This document shows positions 7,469 to 16,496 of a stretch of DNA of 64,000 nucleotides, in pieces (within the stretch, counting starts at the first letter, position 1; each line of letters begins with the position of its first letter). The DNA is from Lignipirellula cremea. Its GTDB lineage: Bacteria; Planctomycetota; Planctomycetia; Pirellulales; Pirellulaceae. The position numbers and the translations under genes are program-made. The stretch covers positions 1,159,001-1,223,000 of the forward strand of contig NZ_CP036433.1 in the NCBI RefSeq assembly GCF_007751035.1, read 5' to 3'. Under the pieces are notes generated by a model. It was given only the letters and a program-made list of their open reading frames with translations, was not told the origin of the DNA and did no database searches.

Positions 7469-8978
7469 GTAACCCTTCAGCCTTCTGAAATCGCTCTTGG
7501 CTGATTTCGACAAATTTGTTCTGTTTTGGGGATCATGGACGCTTCCCTTTCTAACGACGATGGCCTGGTGGACGCCGCCTTTTTGGAGAAGGTGCTGCGT
7601 GGGCGGTTGAGTGAGGCTGAGGCTCGAACGTTTGCTGCGGCCGGGGCCGAGATTATCGCCTTTACCATGCTGGCGCTTACGCAGCGGGTCGCTGGTCAGC
7701 AGGCGGCTGGGCCGAACACGCCGTCGGCCGCCGTTCCGCCGTACGCCAAGCCGACCGCTTCGCCCAGGAAAGGTCAGCGGCGACGCGGCGGACAAAAAGG
7801 ACATCCCGGCGTCACCCGACCGCCGCTTCCTGAGCCGGATCGGCGCCGCGAACTCCAACTCGATTGTTGCCCTGAGTGCCAGGGCAAGCTGCAGCGAACA
7901 GGCGACACTCGCACTCGCCGCAGCGAAGACATTCCCGACGGCCTCAAGCCGGTCATTACGGAAGATATCCTGCATCGCGACTATTGCCCGACCTGCAAGA
8001 AACGCGTCGAGCCCAAGCCGCCCGACGTCCTGCCGAACTGCACGCTCGGCAATCGCACGCTGGTCCTGTCGGCCGTGCTCCATTACCTGCAGGGACTGAC
8101 GATCAGCCAGATTGTCGACACCTTCAACTTCCATCTGCGAATGAAGGTCACGCCGGGCGGGCTCATGCAGATGTGGCATCGGCTGGCGACTCTGCTGTTC
8201 GCCTGGTACGTGCAGATTCAAGCCGAATGTCTCGACTCGGCCCGGCTCAACGCCGACGAAACCGGCTGGCGAGTGCAAGGCAAGACGCATTGGCTGTGGT
8301 GCTTCGCCGGGCCGGATGCGACTTTCTATATGATCGATCGCAGTCGCGGTTCGCCGGCGTTACAAAAGTTTTTTACCAAAGCCTTCGAAGGCGTCCTCAT
8401 TACCGACTTCTGGTCGCCGTATGATGCGATCGTCTGCGCCGACAAACAGAAGTGCTGGCCGCACCTGCTGCGCGACATGGCGAACGTCGACGAAAAACAC
8501 GCGGGTGACAAGGTCTGGCAGTCGTTCGCGCGGCGAGTGATCAGCGTCTATCGCGAAGCGAAGAAACTGCACGCCGCCAAGGCGACAACGGCTGCGGTCG
8601 ACTACGACATCGCCGCGATGCGATTAGAAAGCCGACTGGCGACCATCGCCGGCGAAGCCTGGAACCACCCCGACGCGGCCCGCCTCGCCAAACGCCTGGC
8701 GAAGTACGGCGACCAGCTGCTGACCTTTTTATGGCACGACGACATCCCCTCGGACAACAACCACGGCGAGCGTCAGATTCGTCCGGCGGTGATGATCCGC
8801 AAGAACAGTTACGGCAACCACAGCGACCGCGGCATGCTCACCCAATCGGTACTGATGACGATCTTCCGCACCCTCAAACTGCGAAATCAACAACCGCTCG
8901 AAACGATCCTCGAAGCCCTCGCGAACTACGCCAAAACCGGAAAAATCCCGCCCCTGCCGCAGAAGGCTGAATAGTTAC
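7469..8978 (+). mobile_element. Complete IS66-family insertion sequence (1510 bp)
   Basis: The left end GTAACCCTTCAGCCTTCTG (7469-7487) and the right end, read inward on the minus strand as GTAACTATTCAGCCTTCTG (8978-8960), match at 17 of 19 positions. Ends starting GTAA are typical of IS66. The 8 bases outside each end are identical (GGCTCCTC at 7461-7468 and 8979-8986), the 8-bp target duplication made by this family. One transposase gene fills the element, and its stop codon lies inside the right inverted repeat. The accessory tnpA/tnpB genes of classical IS66 are absent. The intact ends, duplication and frame point to a fairly recent insertion. Confidence 0.95.
7535..8974 (+). CDS. IS66 family transposase
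   Basis: 479 residues from the ATG at 7535. The order is that of IS66 TnpC proteins: an N-terminal helical region, a basic Pro/Arg linker with GQKGHPG (~residue 85), a zinc-finger-like CPECQ...CPTCKK pair (~residues 112-155), then the DDE catalytic region with LNADETGWR (first acidic site, ~residue 242), TDFWSPYDA (second) and NNHGERQIRPAVMIRKNSYG carrying the third acidic residue. It catalyses cut-and-paste or copy transposition of the surrounding element. The frame is intact with no frameshift. A TTG three codons upstream is possible but unneeded. Confidence 0.95.
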   Translation: MDASLSNDDGLVDAAFLEKVLRGRLSEAEARTFAAAGAEIIAFTMLALTQRVAGQQAAGPNTPSAAVPPYAKPTASPRKGQRRRGGQKGHPGVTRPPLPEPDRRRELQLDCCPECQGKLQRTGDTRTRRSEDIPDGLKPVITEDILHRDYCPTCKKRVEPKPPDVLPNCTLGNRTLVLSAVLHYLQGLTISQIVDTFNFHLRMKVTPGGLMQMWHRLATLLFAWYVQIQAECLDSARLNADETGWRVQGKTHWLWCFAGPDATFYMIDRSRGSPALQKFFTKAFEGVLITDFWSPYDAIVCADKQKCWPHLLRDMANVDEKHAGDKVWQSFARRVISVYREAKKLHAAKATTAAVDYDIAAMRLESRLATIAGEAWNHPDAARLAKRLAKYGDQLLTFLWHDDIPSDNNHGERQIRPAVMIRKNSYGNHSDRGMLTQSVLMTIFRTLKLRNQQPLETILEALANYAKTGKIPPLPQKAE

Positions 8979-8986
8979 GGCTCCTC
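8979..8986. repeat. IS66 target-site duplication, right copy
   Basis: GGCTCCTC directly outside the right inverted repeat. Beyond it, a short open stretch reading from this duplication ends at a stop at 9068-9070 and might be the tail of a gene lost before or during the insertion. The bases left of the element contain an in-frame stop, so an interrupted gene cannot be shown. Confidence 0.9.
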
Positions 8987-9073
8987 GAACGGCAATGCGG
9001 TCCCGCCTTCACGCTCAACAACAACTCGCAGCGGAAAATCTATGCACCGACCCGCGAGGACAAATCCTGATTG

Positions 9074-9934
9074 TTATGTGGCGTTTCGCTTGAATGTGGG
9101 TATCCAGCAAGAAACTTCACGTCTGTATTCCGTGTAGGCGTCACCAAGTCGCTCTGCCAGGTCACGTTCTTCGATGGGACGAACAACGCAGTGCCAGAAA
9201 AACGCGCCAATGAGCGAGTATGTCAGTATCGGGAACGATTGAAAAATCAGCGCAATCGAGATGCACTGACCAATGCCAGCAATGGCCATTGGGTTGCAAA
9301 CGTATCGATAGGGGCCAGACATCACCAGTGAGTTGGTTTGGTCCAGCGGCAGCGGAGTTCCCTTACCATCCCGAACAATAAAAAACGAACTGCTTAGTCC
9401 AAGCAGACTGCAGGCGAGAAAGAGCCCAGTACCAACAACCGATCCGATAGAAACTGTTGGAAATCTGAGGGCGTCGAATGCGTCCAGTAAAACGTACGGA
9501 ACGGCGACGAGCGCCAGCGTCCAAACGCAGACGATCTGAATGAGCGTTTTCAGTGCGTTCGTTGTGGTGTGCTTGGACGATGAAACGCGAAAAGCTGCGT
9601 TTGGAAAGCAAAGAAAGGTATTGTAAAGCAGGCCTAGAACCATCAGACCGGTTGGCAGGTAACCGCTGTTGGTGAGGGCGACTGCGTTGCAACAGTACAG
9701 TGCGGCATAGGCGAACGCTCCCAAGACGATCAATTCAAGTGTTCGATATTCACGGTACGCTCGCACCAGTGAAAGCGCGGCAATCACCAGGACGTCGGGA
9801 CCAAAAAAGGACCAAAATGCTATCGACGAGATTCCGGAGAATTGGAAAGCGTCGAAGAAGCGTGAACTGCATGTGAGGCCGATCCACCAAGCCGCGATGA
9901 GCGTCGCCTGAAGTAGATACGCGGTCTCTTTCAT
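9074..9934 (-). CDS. Membrane protein with isoprenylcysteine methyltransferase-like (ICMT/PEMT) C-terminus
   Basis: 286 residues from the ATG at 9934. About seven hydrophobic segments span most of the protein. The C-terminal third carries the family signature: SGPYRYVCNPMAIAGIGQ, then RPIEERDLAERLGDAYTEYR and CWIP at the end. In characterised relatives this region binds S-adenosylmethionine and the lipid substrate at the membrane. The methyl acceptor here is unknown. Composition looks AT-richer than the flanking chromosome, and the gene sits directly after the IS66 element, suggesting an acquired region. A repeat-bounded spacer lies upstream of it. Confidence 0.8.
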   Translation of the reverse strand: MKETAYLLQATLIAAWWIGLTCSSRFFDAFQFSGISSIAFWSFFGPDVLVIAALSLVRAYREYRTLELIVLGAFAYAALYCCNAVALTNSGYLPTGLMVLGLLYNTFLCFPNAAFRVSSSKHTTTNALKTLIQIVCVWTLALVAVPYVLLDAFDALRFPTVSIGSVVGTGLFLACSLLGLSSSFFIVRDGKGTPLPLDQTNSLVMSGPYRYVCNPMAIAGIGQCISIALIFQSFPILTYSLIGAFFWHCVVRPIEERDLAERLGDAYTEYRREVSCWIPTFKRNAT

Positions 9935-10342
9935 GTCGAGCCTTTACCTGGCCAAGCAACGACCAGGACAACCGGGCCGGGGGTTACTGTCGTTGAGAGA
10001 AGCGAACGCCCGGGGTTGTTCCGGCTCCGGTTGATCCGTTTGCTATGGGGAGTGCTGGGACGGGTTTTATTCTTGTTTTGGCATCGGGCTATTATCGACG
10101 GCAATTGACACGACATGCAATGCCCCAATCCGAATCGCTGTGGTCGCCGTTGGTTGGATGCTGGCGATTGGAAGGAAGTGATTCAGGAAGTTAGGCGACG
10201 GTTCCATTCCCCTCGTAGCCGTCAAGCAGTGACAAGGTTTGGGGGCACGACATCCAGGATAACCGGGCGGCCACGAAAGATTGTTCATTTCAGATCCACC
10301 CGACTTTGCCGCTCCAGTTCACGGCATTGTTGTCGCACCATG
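9935..10342. repeat. Spacer bounded by direct repeats, cassette-like
   Basis: CAGGACAACCGGGC at 9964-9977 recurs as CAGGATAACCGGGC at 10255-10268, i.e. 291 bp apart. Between them lies GC-rich spacer crossed only by short unconvincing frames (one, minus 10067-10288, is rich in His, Cys and Pro). The repeat pair separates two unrelated single-gene units on the same strand (9074-9934 and 10343-10924), which looks like a recombination cassette boundary. I cannot assign it to a known element. Confidence 0.45.
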
Positions 10343-10924
10343 TCAGCGATGCGCCTTGAGAAGCGTATTGTACGGAATTCCATTGCGGATGCCAAACTCG
10401 AATCGGAGCCCAAACGTGACCGCGAAATCGTGGTAGTCATCGACGTGATCGGAAGCGAGAAGTAGATCAACAAATGCGGTAGTCATCAATGACGTCAATT
10501 GAAGGCGCCGATCAGTATTTCGTTCCGGTAGGCCACCGTGGCAAATTGCGCCATCCCCGAATTGTTCTGTGCAAACAAACGGTATTTGGATCAGTGTTCC
10601 CGATTGAATTGTTTCAGCCACAAAGGTTGTGTTGAGCATCATTCGATCAGCGCAGGTTTTGCCGTCGAACCAAGATTCGCATTCGAGATTGTCGGGTGAT
10701 TGCTGGAAGTCGAACAATTTCTGTAAGCGACCACGAAAGTAAGGCGCATTTGGCGAAGCCGACAACAGTGCATGACCAGGACGAGATTTTGGGAGGTCAG
10801 TCAATGTTATCCAGGTTTGACCGTGCAACTCGATTGACGCGGGGGCAAAGCGAAACGTCCCCGATTCAATTCGTGGATTTTCCACGTGGCGAACAATTCC
10901 GAACAAATGCATCGTCTCAGTCAT
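10343..10924 (-). CDS. Protein of unknown function
   Basis: 193 residues from the ATG at 10924. A soluble protein with no signal peptide or membrane segment, several Cys residues and mixed alpha/beta character. I recognise no motif. Like its left neighbour it appears lower in GC than the core genome and stands alone between repeat structures (the spacer on its left and a hairpin at 10969 on its right). Probably accessory. Confidence 0.6.
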   Translation of the reverse strand: MTETMHLFGIVRHVENPRIESGTFRFAPASIELHGQTWITLTDLPKSRPGHALLSASPNAPYFRGRLQKLFDFQQSPDNLECESWFDGKTCADRMMLNTTFVAETIQSGTLIQIPFVCTEQFGDGAICHGGLPERNTDRRLQLTSLMTTAFVDLLLASDHVDDYHDFAVTFGLRFEFGIRNGIPYNTLLKAHR

Positions 10925-10968
10925 GGTTCGGTTTCAGATGCGATATGGGAATGGAATAGGGCCACCCA

Positions 10969-10989
10969 AGGTTTGGGTGGCTCGCTCTT
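10969..10989. repeat. Palindrome related to the 57-bp repeat
   Basis: GCCACCCAA and TTGGGTGGC form a perfect 9-bp stem around GGT. Its right half AAGGTTTGGGTGGC also occurs in repeat copy C (7339-7396). It marks the right border of the AT-richer island and could also act as a hairpin in RNA. Confidence 0.7.
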
Positions 10990-11099
10990 GAGCCCAGCTG
11001 AGCGGCGTCGACTTCAACCTCGACTCGCACGCTACGCTCATTGGCATTAACGGTGCTCTCGCGTGCGTTTGCTGTGTCCTGGCTCTGTTGGTAACTCGC

Positions 11100-13352
11100 T
11101 TACCGTTCCCCAGAGTTTTCCTGCCCGGGGGCCTTCTGGGAACGGATCCATTGTTCGAGGATCCGGGTCGCCGTGTCGTCGGGCAGGTTGGTTGCGAGCG
11201 GCGGCATTTGTCGCGGACCGCGACTGCCCAGGCGATGCAGGAGTTCGCTGTGCGCGGGATCGCCGGGGGCGAGGACGGCGCTTCCCTGGGGAGAAAGCTG
11301 GCCCTGGCCGGGCGGGCGTCGGAAAATTCCCATCTCTTGCAAGGGCGTGGCGTAGCGGAGATCGACCGTTTCGCTCCCCACCTTCCCGGCGATGCCGTCG
11401 GGTTGATGGCACATGGCGCAGTTCACTTCCAGCCAGGCGCGGGCGTAGCGGTCGACGTGCATGGCGTCCATCGCTGCCGCCGCTTCCTCCTCGGCCGTGC
11501 GAAGGGCCGGATAGGCGGGCAACTCCGATTCCGAAAGGGCTGTTTCCGAAGGGGCGGTGTCCTGGGAGAAGAACCCTTGCTCCGCGAAGAATGCGATTTG
11601 ATTCTGCTTTGCGCCAAGGGCTTCTGCTACGGGCCGATTCAGCTGCAGCGTGTTCCATCCCAGCACGAACTTTTCGGCTTTGGAATGGCAGGCCATGCAA
11701 TCGGCCCGACTGGGATAGGGCCAGGTCTGCTGTTTTTCGCCTTGCGGGGTTTTGATCGTGAACTCCTGCGTGGCTCTTCCCTCCAGCAGTCGGGCGGAAT
11801 CTTGCGCCTTGTTCCAGATATAGGTGTAGCCGGCCCAGCCTGCGCGACCATGCACGAACAGCCGCGTTTCCAGCCGCCGGAAGTCTTTCGGCTTGCCCGG
11901 TGCGGACTGATCGATGGGCAGGAGAAAGGTTTTGATCAACACCGTCCCCACGGGGAACTCCCATTCGCCCTCGCGGCTGAACTGCACGCTGGCTTTGCTG
12001 GGCAAGGCGATGAATCGCTCCTTCCGCGCGTTATCGGACCAGAACGGCACGTTCACGTCGTAGGGGATGATGCCTTTGACGAGCTGGTGATCGGCGACCG
12101 AGGCGAACAGTCCGGTGTCGGCCAGTGTCTGCGGGAACGCGGCCGCTTCCTGCTCGATGTCCTCCTTGCGAGGCTGCAGGTGATAGATCGCGCCATCGAA
12201 CGCGCACAGATACATCTCCCCGTCGCGATCTTCACCGAAGGCCGCGATGGCCAGTCCGGTGTCGGCGACTTTTTTCATTTTCCATTCATCTCCCTCACGG
12301 CGAACCGTCCAGACAAAGCCGCTGACATAATCTGCGAAGAAGTAGGCCCCGCGAAAATCCGGCAGCTTCTTCCCCCGGTAAACGAGGCCGCCGGTGATTG
12401 ATTGCCCTTCGCCATGAAAGTACTCCGCGACGGGCTCGACCAGGGGGGCGGCGGTCTTGGCGTGGGCGGCAAACGGATGCCGGCCCTCGCGCAGGTTCCA
12501 CCCATGATTGCCGCCGCGAACGACGCGGTTCACCTCTTCGTAACGTTCCTGTCCGACATCGCCGCACCATAATTGTCCCGTCTCACGGTCAAAGCTCAGG
12601 CGCCAGACATTACGAAAGCCATAGGCGTAAATCTCCGCTCGGGCCTGGGGGTGATCGACGAAAGGATTGTCCGCCGGGATGCCGTACGGCAGGGGTTTAT
12701 CGGCCGCATCCACATCGATCCGCAGGATCGAACCGAGCAGCGTGGAGAGGTCCTGCCCGTTGCCGTAAGGATCGTTTCCCAGGCCGCCGTCGCCCAGGCC
12801 GATATACAGGTAGCCATCGGGCCCGAACCTGATACTTCCACCGTTATGGTTGGAGAACGGCTGGGGAATCTTGAGCAGCACGGTTTCGGTTTGCGGGTCA
12901 ACTTGCTGGCGATCCGGCGTGGTTTCCAGGCGGGCCACAATCGACATCCGCTGCGGCTTTGCGGTGGAGTAGTACACAAACACGCGGCCGTTTTCCTGGA
13001 ACTGGGGATGCAGGGCAAAACCGAGCAAGCCCTCTTCGTTTCCTTCGCGAGACACTTTTTCGCGCAGGTCCAGGAAGATTTTCGATTGCGGGGCGTCGCT
13101 CTGATTGAGAAAGGTGCGAACGACTCCGCCCTGTTCGACGACAAACAGGCGTTCGTCTCCCGGGGGAGCAAACGTCAACTCGATCGGCCGTTCGAACTTT
13201 AACGGCGGGAAGGCCGGCCTGGTCTCCAGCGGCAGGGGATCGGGCGACCCGATTAACCGGGAGGTGTCAACGGGCTGTAACTCTTGCGCAAACGCCGGAC
13301 TCAACAGGCCAGCAAAAACACTCCCAAGCAGGAGCAGACAGGATCGATTCAT
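11100..13352 (-). CDS. Secreted sugar dehydrogenase-like propeller fused to a dihaem cytochrome c-like domain
   Basis: 750 residues from the ATG at 13352, with an N-terminal signal peptide (LLLLGSVFAGLLSPAFA). Residues ~45-370 form a glucose/sorbosone dehydrogenase-type beta-propeller: RLFVVEQGG, SNHNGGSIRFGPDGYLYIGL, GDVGQERYEEVN. This family oxidises sugars with PQQ. Residues ~385-735 form a second domain with two haem c attachment motifs, CMACH (~551) and CAMCH (~645), resembling the SO2930-type dihaem proteins. The fusion would let electrons pass from the propeller to covalently bound haems in the periplasm. The sugar substrate is unknown. The first 30 residues are export signal, so no other start is needed. 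Confidence 0.85.
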   Translation of the reverse strand: MNRSCLLLLGSVFAGLLSPAFAQELQPVDTSRLIGSPDPLPLETRPAFPPLKFERPIELTFAPPGDERLFVVEQGGVVRTFLNQSDAPQSKIFLDLREKVSREGNEEGLLGFALHPQFQENGRVFVYYSTAKPQRMSIVARLETTPDRQQVDPQTETVLLKIPQPFSNHNGGSIRFGPDGYLYIGLGDGGLGNDPYGNGQDLSTLLGSILRIDVDAADKPLPYGIPADNPFVDHPQARAEIYAYGFRNVWRLSFDRETGQLWCGDVGQERYEEVNRVVRGGNHGWNLREGRHPFAAHAKTAAPLVEPVAEYFHGEGQSITGGLVYRGKKLPDFRGAYFFADYVSGFVWTVRREGDEWKMKKVADTGLAIAAFGEDRDGEMYLCAFDGAIYHLQPRKEDIEQEAAAFPQTLADTGLFASVADHQLVKGIIPYDVNVPFWSDNARKERFIALPSKASVQFSREGEWEFPVGTVLIKTFLLPIDQSAPGKPKDFRRLETRLFVHGRAGWAGYTYIWNKAQDSARLLEGRATQEFTIKTPQGEKQQTWPYPSRADCMACHSKAEKFVLGWNTLQLNRPVAEALGAKQNQIAFFAEQGFFSQDTAPSETALSESELPAYPALRTAEEEAAAAMDAMHVDRYARAWLEVNCAMCHQPDGIAGKVGSETVDLRYATPLQEMGIFRRPPGQGQLSPQGSAVLAPGDPAHSELLHRLGSRGPRQMPPLATNLPDDTATRILEQWIRSQKAPGQENSGER

Positions 13353-13898
13353 GGGATTGCATTCAGGGCGGTGGAGGACAAGAGACGCGGCCGTTCATTG
13401 AACGACAGGCAACCAACATGGCCGAAATTACGCCTCTGAGACATGCGCACGAACCTCGATACAACGTGATTAACGTGATTCGCGCTGCTCCCGTAGAGAA
13501 GCAATTTTTGCGCCAATGACCGACAGCCCTGGCCCACTGTGGAAGATGGCCCACTGCGGAAGATGGCTGAGCAAGGGGCCAGCCATTTTGCTGTCGACCT
13601 GGGACTCTGCTGCGGGGGCGGGGCGGGACTCCCGCTACACGTGGTGGTCTCCTGTTTCCTTTGCGTCCCCCCTTGTTCTATCGCCGCCCTTCCCGAATCG
13701 CTCGCGCGAGGGGTTCTTCCGGCATGAGTGCTTTTTCGCTTTTCAGGGATGTTTCCCGTGGAGACGGTTTGTAGGAGTTTTTCTTGATATCCCGCCCTGC
13801 TTTAGCCGATGGGAGTGGATGCGTGCCTCGCCGCGACGGTGTCCCCCTCCGCTCGCGCATTCCCCTCCCTGAATCCTCCTTTGCAAAAGGACGGCGGC
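13353..13898. other. Intergenic spacer with two short tandem duplications
   Basis: About 545 bp between divergent genes. It contains a 17-bp tandem pair with one mismatch (CCCACTGTGGAAGATGG at 13533-13549 and CCCACTGCGGAAGATGG at 13550-13566) and AACGTGATT twice in a row (13464-13481). No gene was recognised; overlapping frames are low quality. Confidence 0.6.
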
Positions 13899-14456
13899 GT
13901 GTCGGGCTCCAAGTTTTTGCAGTATTTACAGTATTTTCATGCGGCTTACCTGTCTCGCCCCAAGGCGGATCGGGTGCTCTATCGCGCCATCCGCCAGATG
14001 CAGCCGCGTTCCCTCCTTGAGATCGGGCTGGTCTCCGCCGAGCGCAGCGTGCGATTGCTGCGGTTTGCGGCCCGTTATACCCAGGCCGAACTCCGTTTCA
14101 CGGGGATCGACCAGTTTGAACAGCGCGGAGCCGGCCAGCCTGCGTTGACGCTGAAGAAGACTCATCAGCTGCTGAAGCAGACCGGCGCCAAAGTGCAACT
14201 GGCGCCGGGCGATCCGTTCATGGCGCTGGCGCGTTACGCCAATGTGCTCAAAGGGATCGATCTGGTGATTGTGTCGGCTCATCAGGATCAGGAATCGCTT
14301 GCCCGCTCCTGGTTCTATCTGCCCCGCATGCTGCACGAACGTTCCCGGATTTTCATCGAGAAGCCCGAAGACGGCGCCACGCAGTACGTGGAAACCGATC
14401 TGACGGCGATCCGCAAGCAGATTGACGCCGGCAGCACCCGCCGCCGCGCCGCCTGA
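13899..14456 (+). CDS. Methyltransferase-fold protein of unknown function
   Basis: 185 residues from a GTG at 13899, preceded by AAAGGA with a 7-base gap; a longer frame opening at 13809 has no ribosome site. The protein starts with SGSKFLQYLQYF. It then has SLLEIGLVSAERSVRLLRF (~residues 37-55), which resembles the first SAM-binding loop of class I methyltransferases although the usual Gly-rich loop is reduced. FTGIDQFE follows the second strand and IDLVIVSAHQD the fourth. The weak glycine motif means SAM binding is uncertain. A bidirectional hairpin follows and separates it from the convergent kinase gene. Confidence 0.65.
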   Translation: MSGSKFLQYLQYFHAAYLSRPKADRVLYRAIRQMQPRSLLEIGLVSAERSVRLLRFAARYTQAELRFTGIDQFEQRGAGQPALTLKKTHQLLKQTGAKVQLAPGDPFMALARYANVLKGIDLVIVSAHQDQESLARSWFYLPRMLHERSRIFIEKPEDGATQYVETDLTAIRKQIDAGSTRRRAA

Positions 14457-14488
14457 TCCTGCGGCATTGTTCTCGCCCCTGGAAATCG

Positions 14489-14520
14489 CGTTCCGGTGAA
14501 TCTCGAAGTTCACCGGAACG
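14489..14520. terminator. Hairpin between convergent genes, probable bidirectional terminator
   Basis: CGTTCCGGTGAA (14489-14500) and TTCACCGGAACG (14509-14520) form a perfect 12-bp stem with an 8-nt loop. It lies between the stops of two converging genes, 14456 (+) and 14529 (-). T-runs are weak on both sides. Confidence 0.6.
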
Positions 14521-14528
14521 CCCTTGGG

Positions 14529-16496
14529 TTACGCGCCTGCTTCGCTGGCGGTCTGGGCGGCGGTGAGACGTTTCTCGGCTTGTTCGACCAGCGGGCGGGC
14601 CCATTCGGTGTCGCTGTAGAGCCGGATGACGCCTTGCCAGATTCTTTTGGCCCGTTCGGGTTCAGCGGGCTGGATCTTTTCTGCCTCGGCCAGGCGGTCC
14701 GCCAGCAGTCGCAGCGTTTGCGCTTGCTGCTCGGCCACGCTGGGAGCCAGCTGTTCGATCTGGCTGCGGGCTAGTTCGACGGTCAAGGCGGTTGTGGTCG
14801 AGGCTTGCGCATCGTCGGCAAAAACATCCACCAGCGCCTGGAGCTGGGCGACGGCGGCGGAAGGATCGACCGCGGCCTGGTCCACGGCCTGCAGGTAGAT
14901 GCGTTCGGCCGGCGTGGCCGGATCCTGGCGGCCGAACCGGTTGCGGAGCGCCTGTCGGCGCTGCAGCGTGCGCACTTCGAGCTCCTCGTTGTAGGCCGAT
15001 ACTTCACCATGACGGGGATCATCGGGGAAGCGGTTCAGGAAGTCGTTAATCTGGCTGCGCACTCCCGTCAGGGCCGCTGCATCGTCGGCTGTCGCGGCGG
15101 TGGAAATCTGCTGGAACAGCTGATCGGCCGAAGGCGGCAGCATGACGTAGAAGCCAATGCCCAGGATCGCCAATAGCGCCAGGCCCAGGCCGGCGACCGA
15201 AGCGACCGTTCCCCAGGGAGTGACTGCCGGTTCCGGTTCTCCCTGGCTGCGACGCCGAGCTTCTTCGACCGTAATGAAGCGATTCCCTGACGGACTCTCG
15301 GTGGGCGGCAGGGTCGAGGGCGCTCCGGTCGGTGGTTCTGTCGGCGTGTTGTCCCGCGGCGGAACGCCCGTGCGGGTGGTGCGATTGACGCCAGGCGGAA
15401 CGACATGCGTGGGCGTTTCGTCGTTGGGTTTGCCCCCGGCACGCAGGCCCGTCTGCAGATCGGTCGGCGGTCGCCGGGTGGGAGCGTCTTTCAGCGGCGG
15501 TTCCCCTTTTCTGCTTTCGCCGGGCGGAGCCAGCGGGGCCGTGGGGCGGGAAAAGGCCGAATGGGGAATCCGCGTGATGTCGCCGCCTTCTGCGTCGCCG
15601 TCCTCGCTCAGCTCAAAATCGTCGTCGACTTCGGTGGGACGCGGATCGTTCGCCAGCGAGGGCGCTTCCCGCCGGGCTCGGATTTCGTCCAGGACTTCCT
15701 GCAGGCGATTGGAAACGGCCTGGGCCGTGCCGATCCGCTCTTCGGGATCTTTCTCCAGCAGTCGATGGATGATGCGCGCCAGCGAGTCCGGTGTTTGCGG
15801 GGCCAGTTCCTGGATCGGCTGCGGAGCATCCGTCTGCAGGCTGTGCAGTACTTTGGCCAGTGTTTTGGCGTAAAACGGCGGGCGACCCGCCACCAGGGAA
15901 TAGAGCACGCTGCCCAGACTGTACAGATCGCTGCGGGTGGAAACGGCCGCGCCCTGGGCTTGTTCCGGGGCCATGTAGTCGGCCGTTCCGATCACGCCGC
16001 CGGCGACGGTCAGCTGGGCGCCGTCGAACAGCTTGGCGATGCCAAAGTCGGTCAGCTTGACCCGTTCTTCCGGATCCAGCAGCAGGTTCGCCGGTTTCAG
16101 ATCGCGGTGAATAATGCCCCGGTCATGGGCGTGCCGCAGGGCGGCGCAAATCTCGACGCCAATCTGGGCGACTTCTTCGCAATGAAACTTCCGTCCCGCC
16201 CGCAGGTGCTCAAACAGCGATTTTCCTTCGACCAGCTCCATCGCAAAATACGGTTGGCTGTTCTCCACGCCATAGGCGTACAGCTGCACAATATGCGGAT
16301 GGGTGAGGCGTTTCAGCGTTTCGATTTCCGCTTCAAACCGTTCGCGGAAGTGCGCCTGGTCGCAGAAAGCGGCCGACAGCATTTTCACCGCGACGCGATC
16401 GCCGGTGATTTCATTGGTCGCTGCGAAAACCGAACCCATCCCGCCGTGCCCGAGGGTCTCCTGAATCAGGTACGGTCCCAGACGTTCAATGGGCAT
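14529..16496 (-). CDS. Membrane-anchored Ser/Thr protein kinase (Hanks type)
   Basis: 655 residues from the ATG at 16496. The kinase domain spans ~8-268: Gly loop LGHGGMGSVFAA, catalytic Lys in RVAVKML, HRDLKPANLLLD (~128-140), DFG in LTDFGIAKLF, and APE as YMAPEQ. All catalytic residues are present, so it should be active. A long Pro/Thr-rich linker (~275-425) leads to one membrane span (~430-452, GLGLALLAILGIGFYVML), with a helical tail of ~200 residues outside the membrane. There are no PASTA or WD repeats, so the sensor part is of an unnamed type. The gene stands alone; substrates unknown. Confidence 0.95.
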   Translation of the reverse strand: MPIERLGPYLIQETLGHGGMGSVFAATNEITGDRVAVKMLSAAFCDQAHFRERFEAEIETLKRLTHPHIVQLYAYGVENSQPYFAMELVEGKSLFEHLRAGRKFHCEEVAQIGVEICAALRHAHDRGIIHRDLKPANLLLDPEERVKLTDFGIAKLFDGAQLTVAGGVIGTADYMAPEQAQGAAVSTRSDLYSLGSVLYSLVAGRPPFYAKTLAKVLHSLQTDAPQPIQELAPQTPDSLARIIHRLLEKDPEERIGTAQAVSNRLQEVLDEIRARREAPSLANDPRPTEVDDDFELSEDGDAEGGDITRIPHSAFSRPTAPLAPPGESRKGEPPLKDAPTRRPPTDLQTGLRAGGKPNDETPTHVVPPGVNRTTRTGVPPRDNTPTEPPTGAPSTLPPTESPSGNRFITVEEARRRSQGEPEPAVTPWGTVASVAGLGLALLAILGIGFYVMLPPSADQLFQQISTAATADDAAALTGVRSQINDFLNRFPDDPRHGEVSAYNEELEVRTLQRRQALRNRFGRQDPATPAERIYLQAVDQAAVDPSAAVAQLQALVDVFADDAQASTTTALTVELARSQIEQLAPSVAEQQAQTLRLLADRLAEAEKIQPAEPERAKRIWQGVIRLYSDTEWARPLVEQAEKRLTAAQTASEAGA

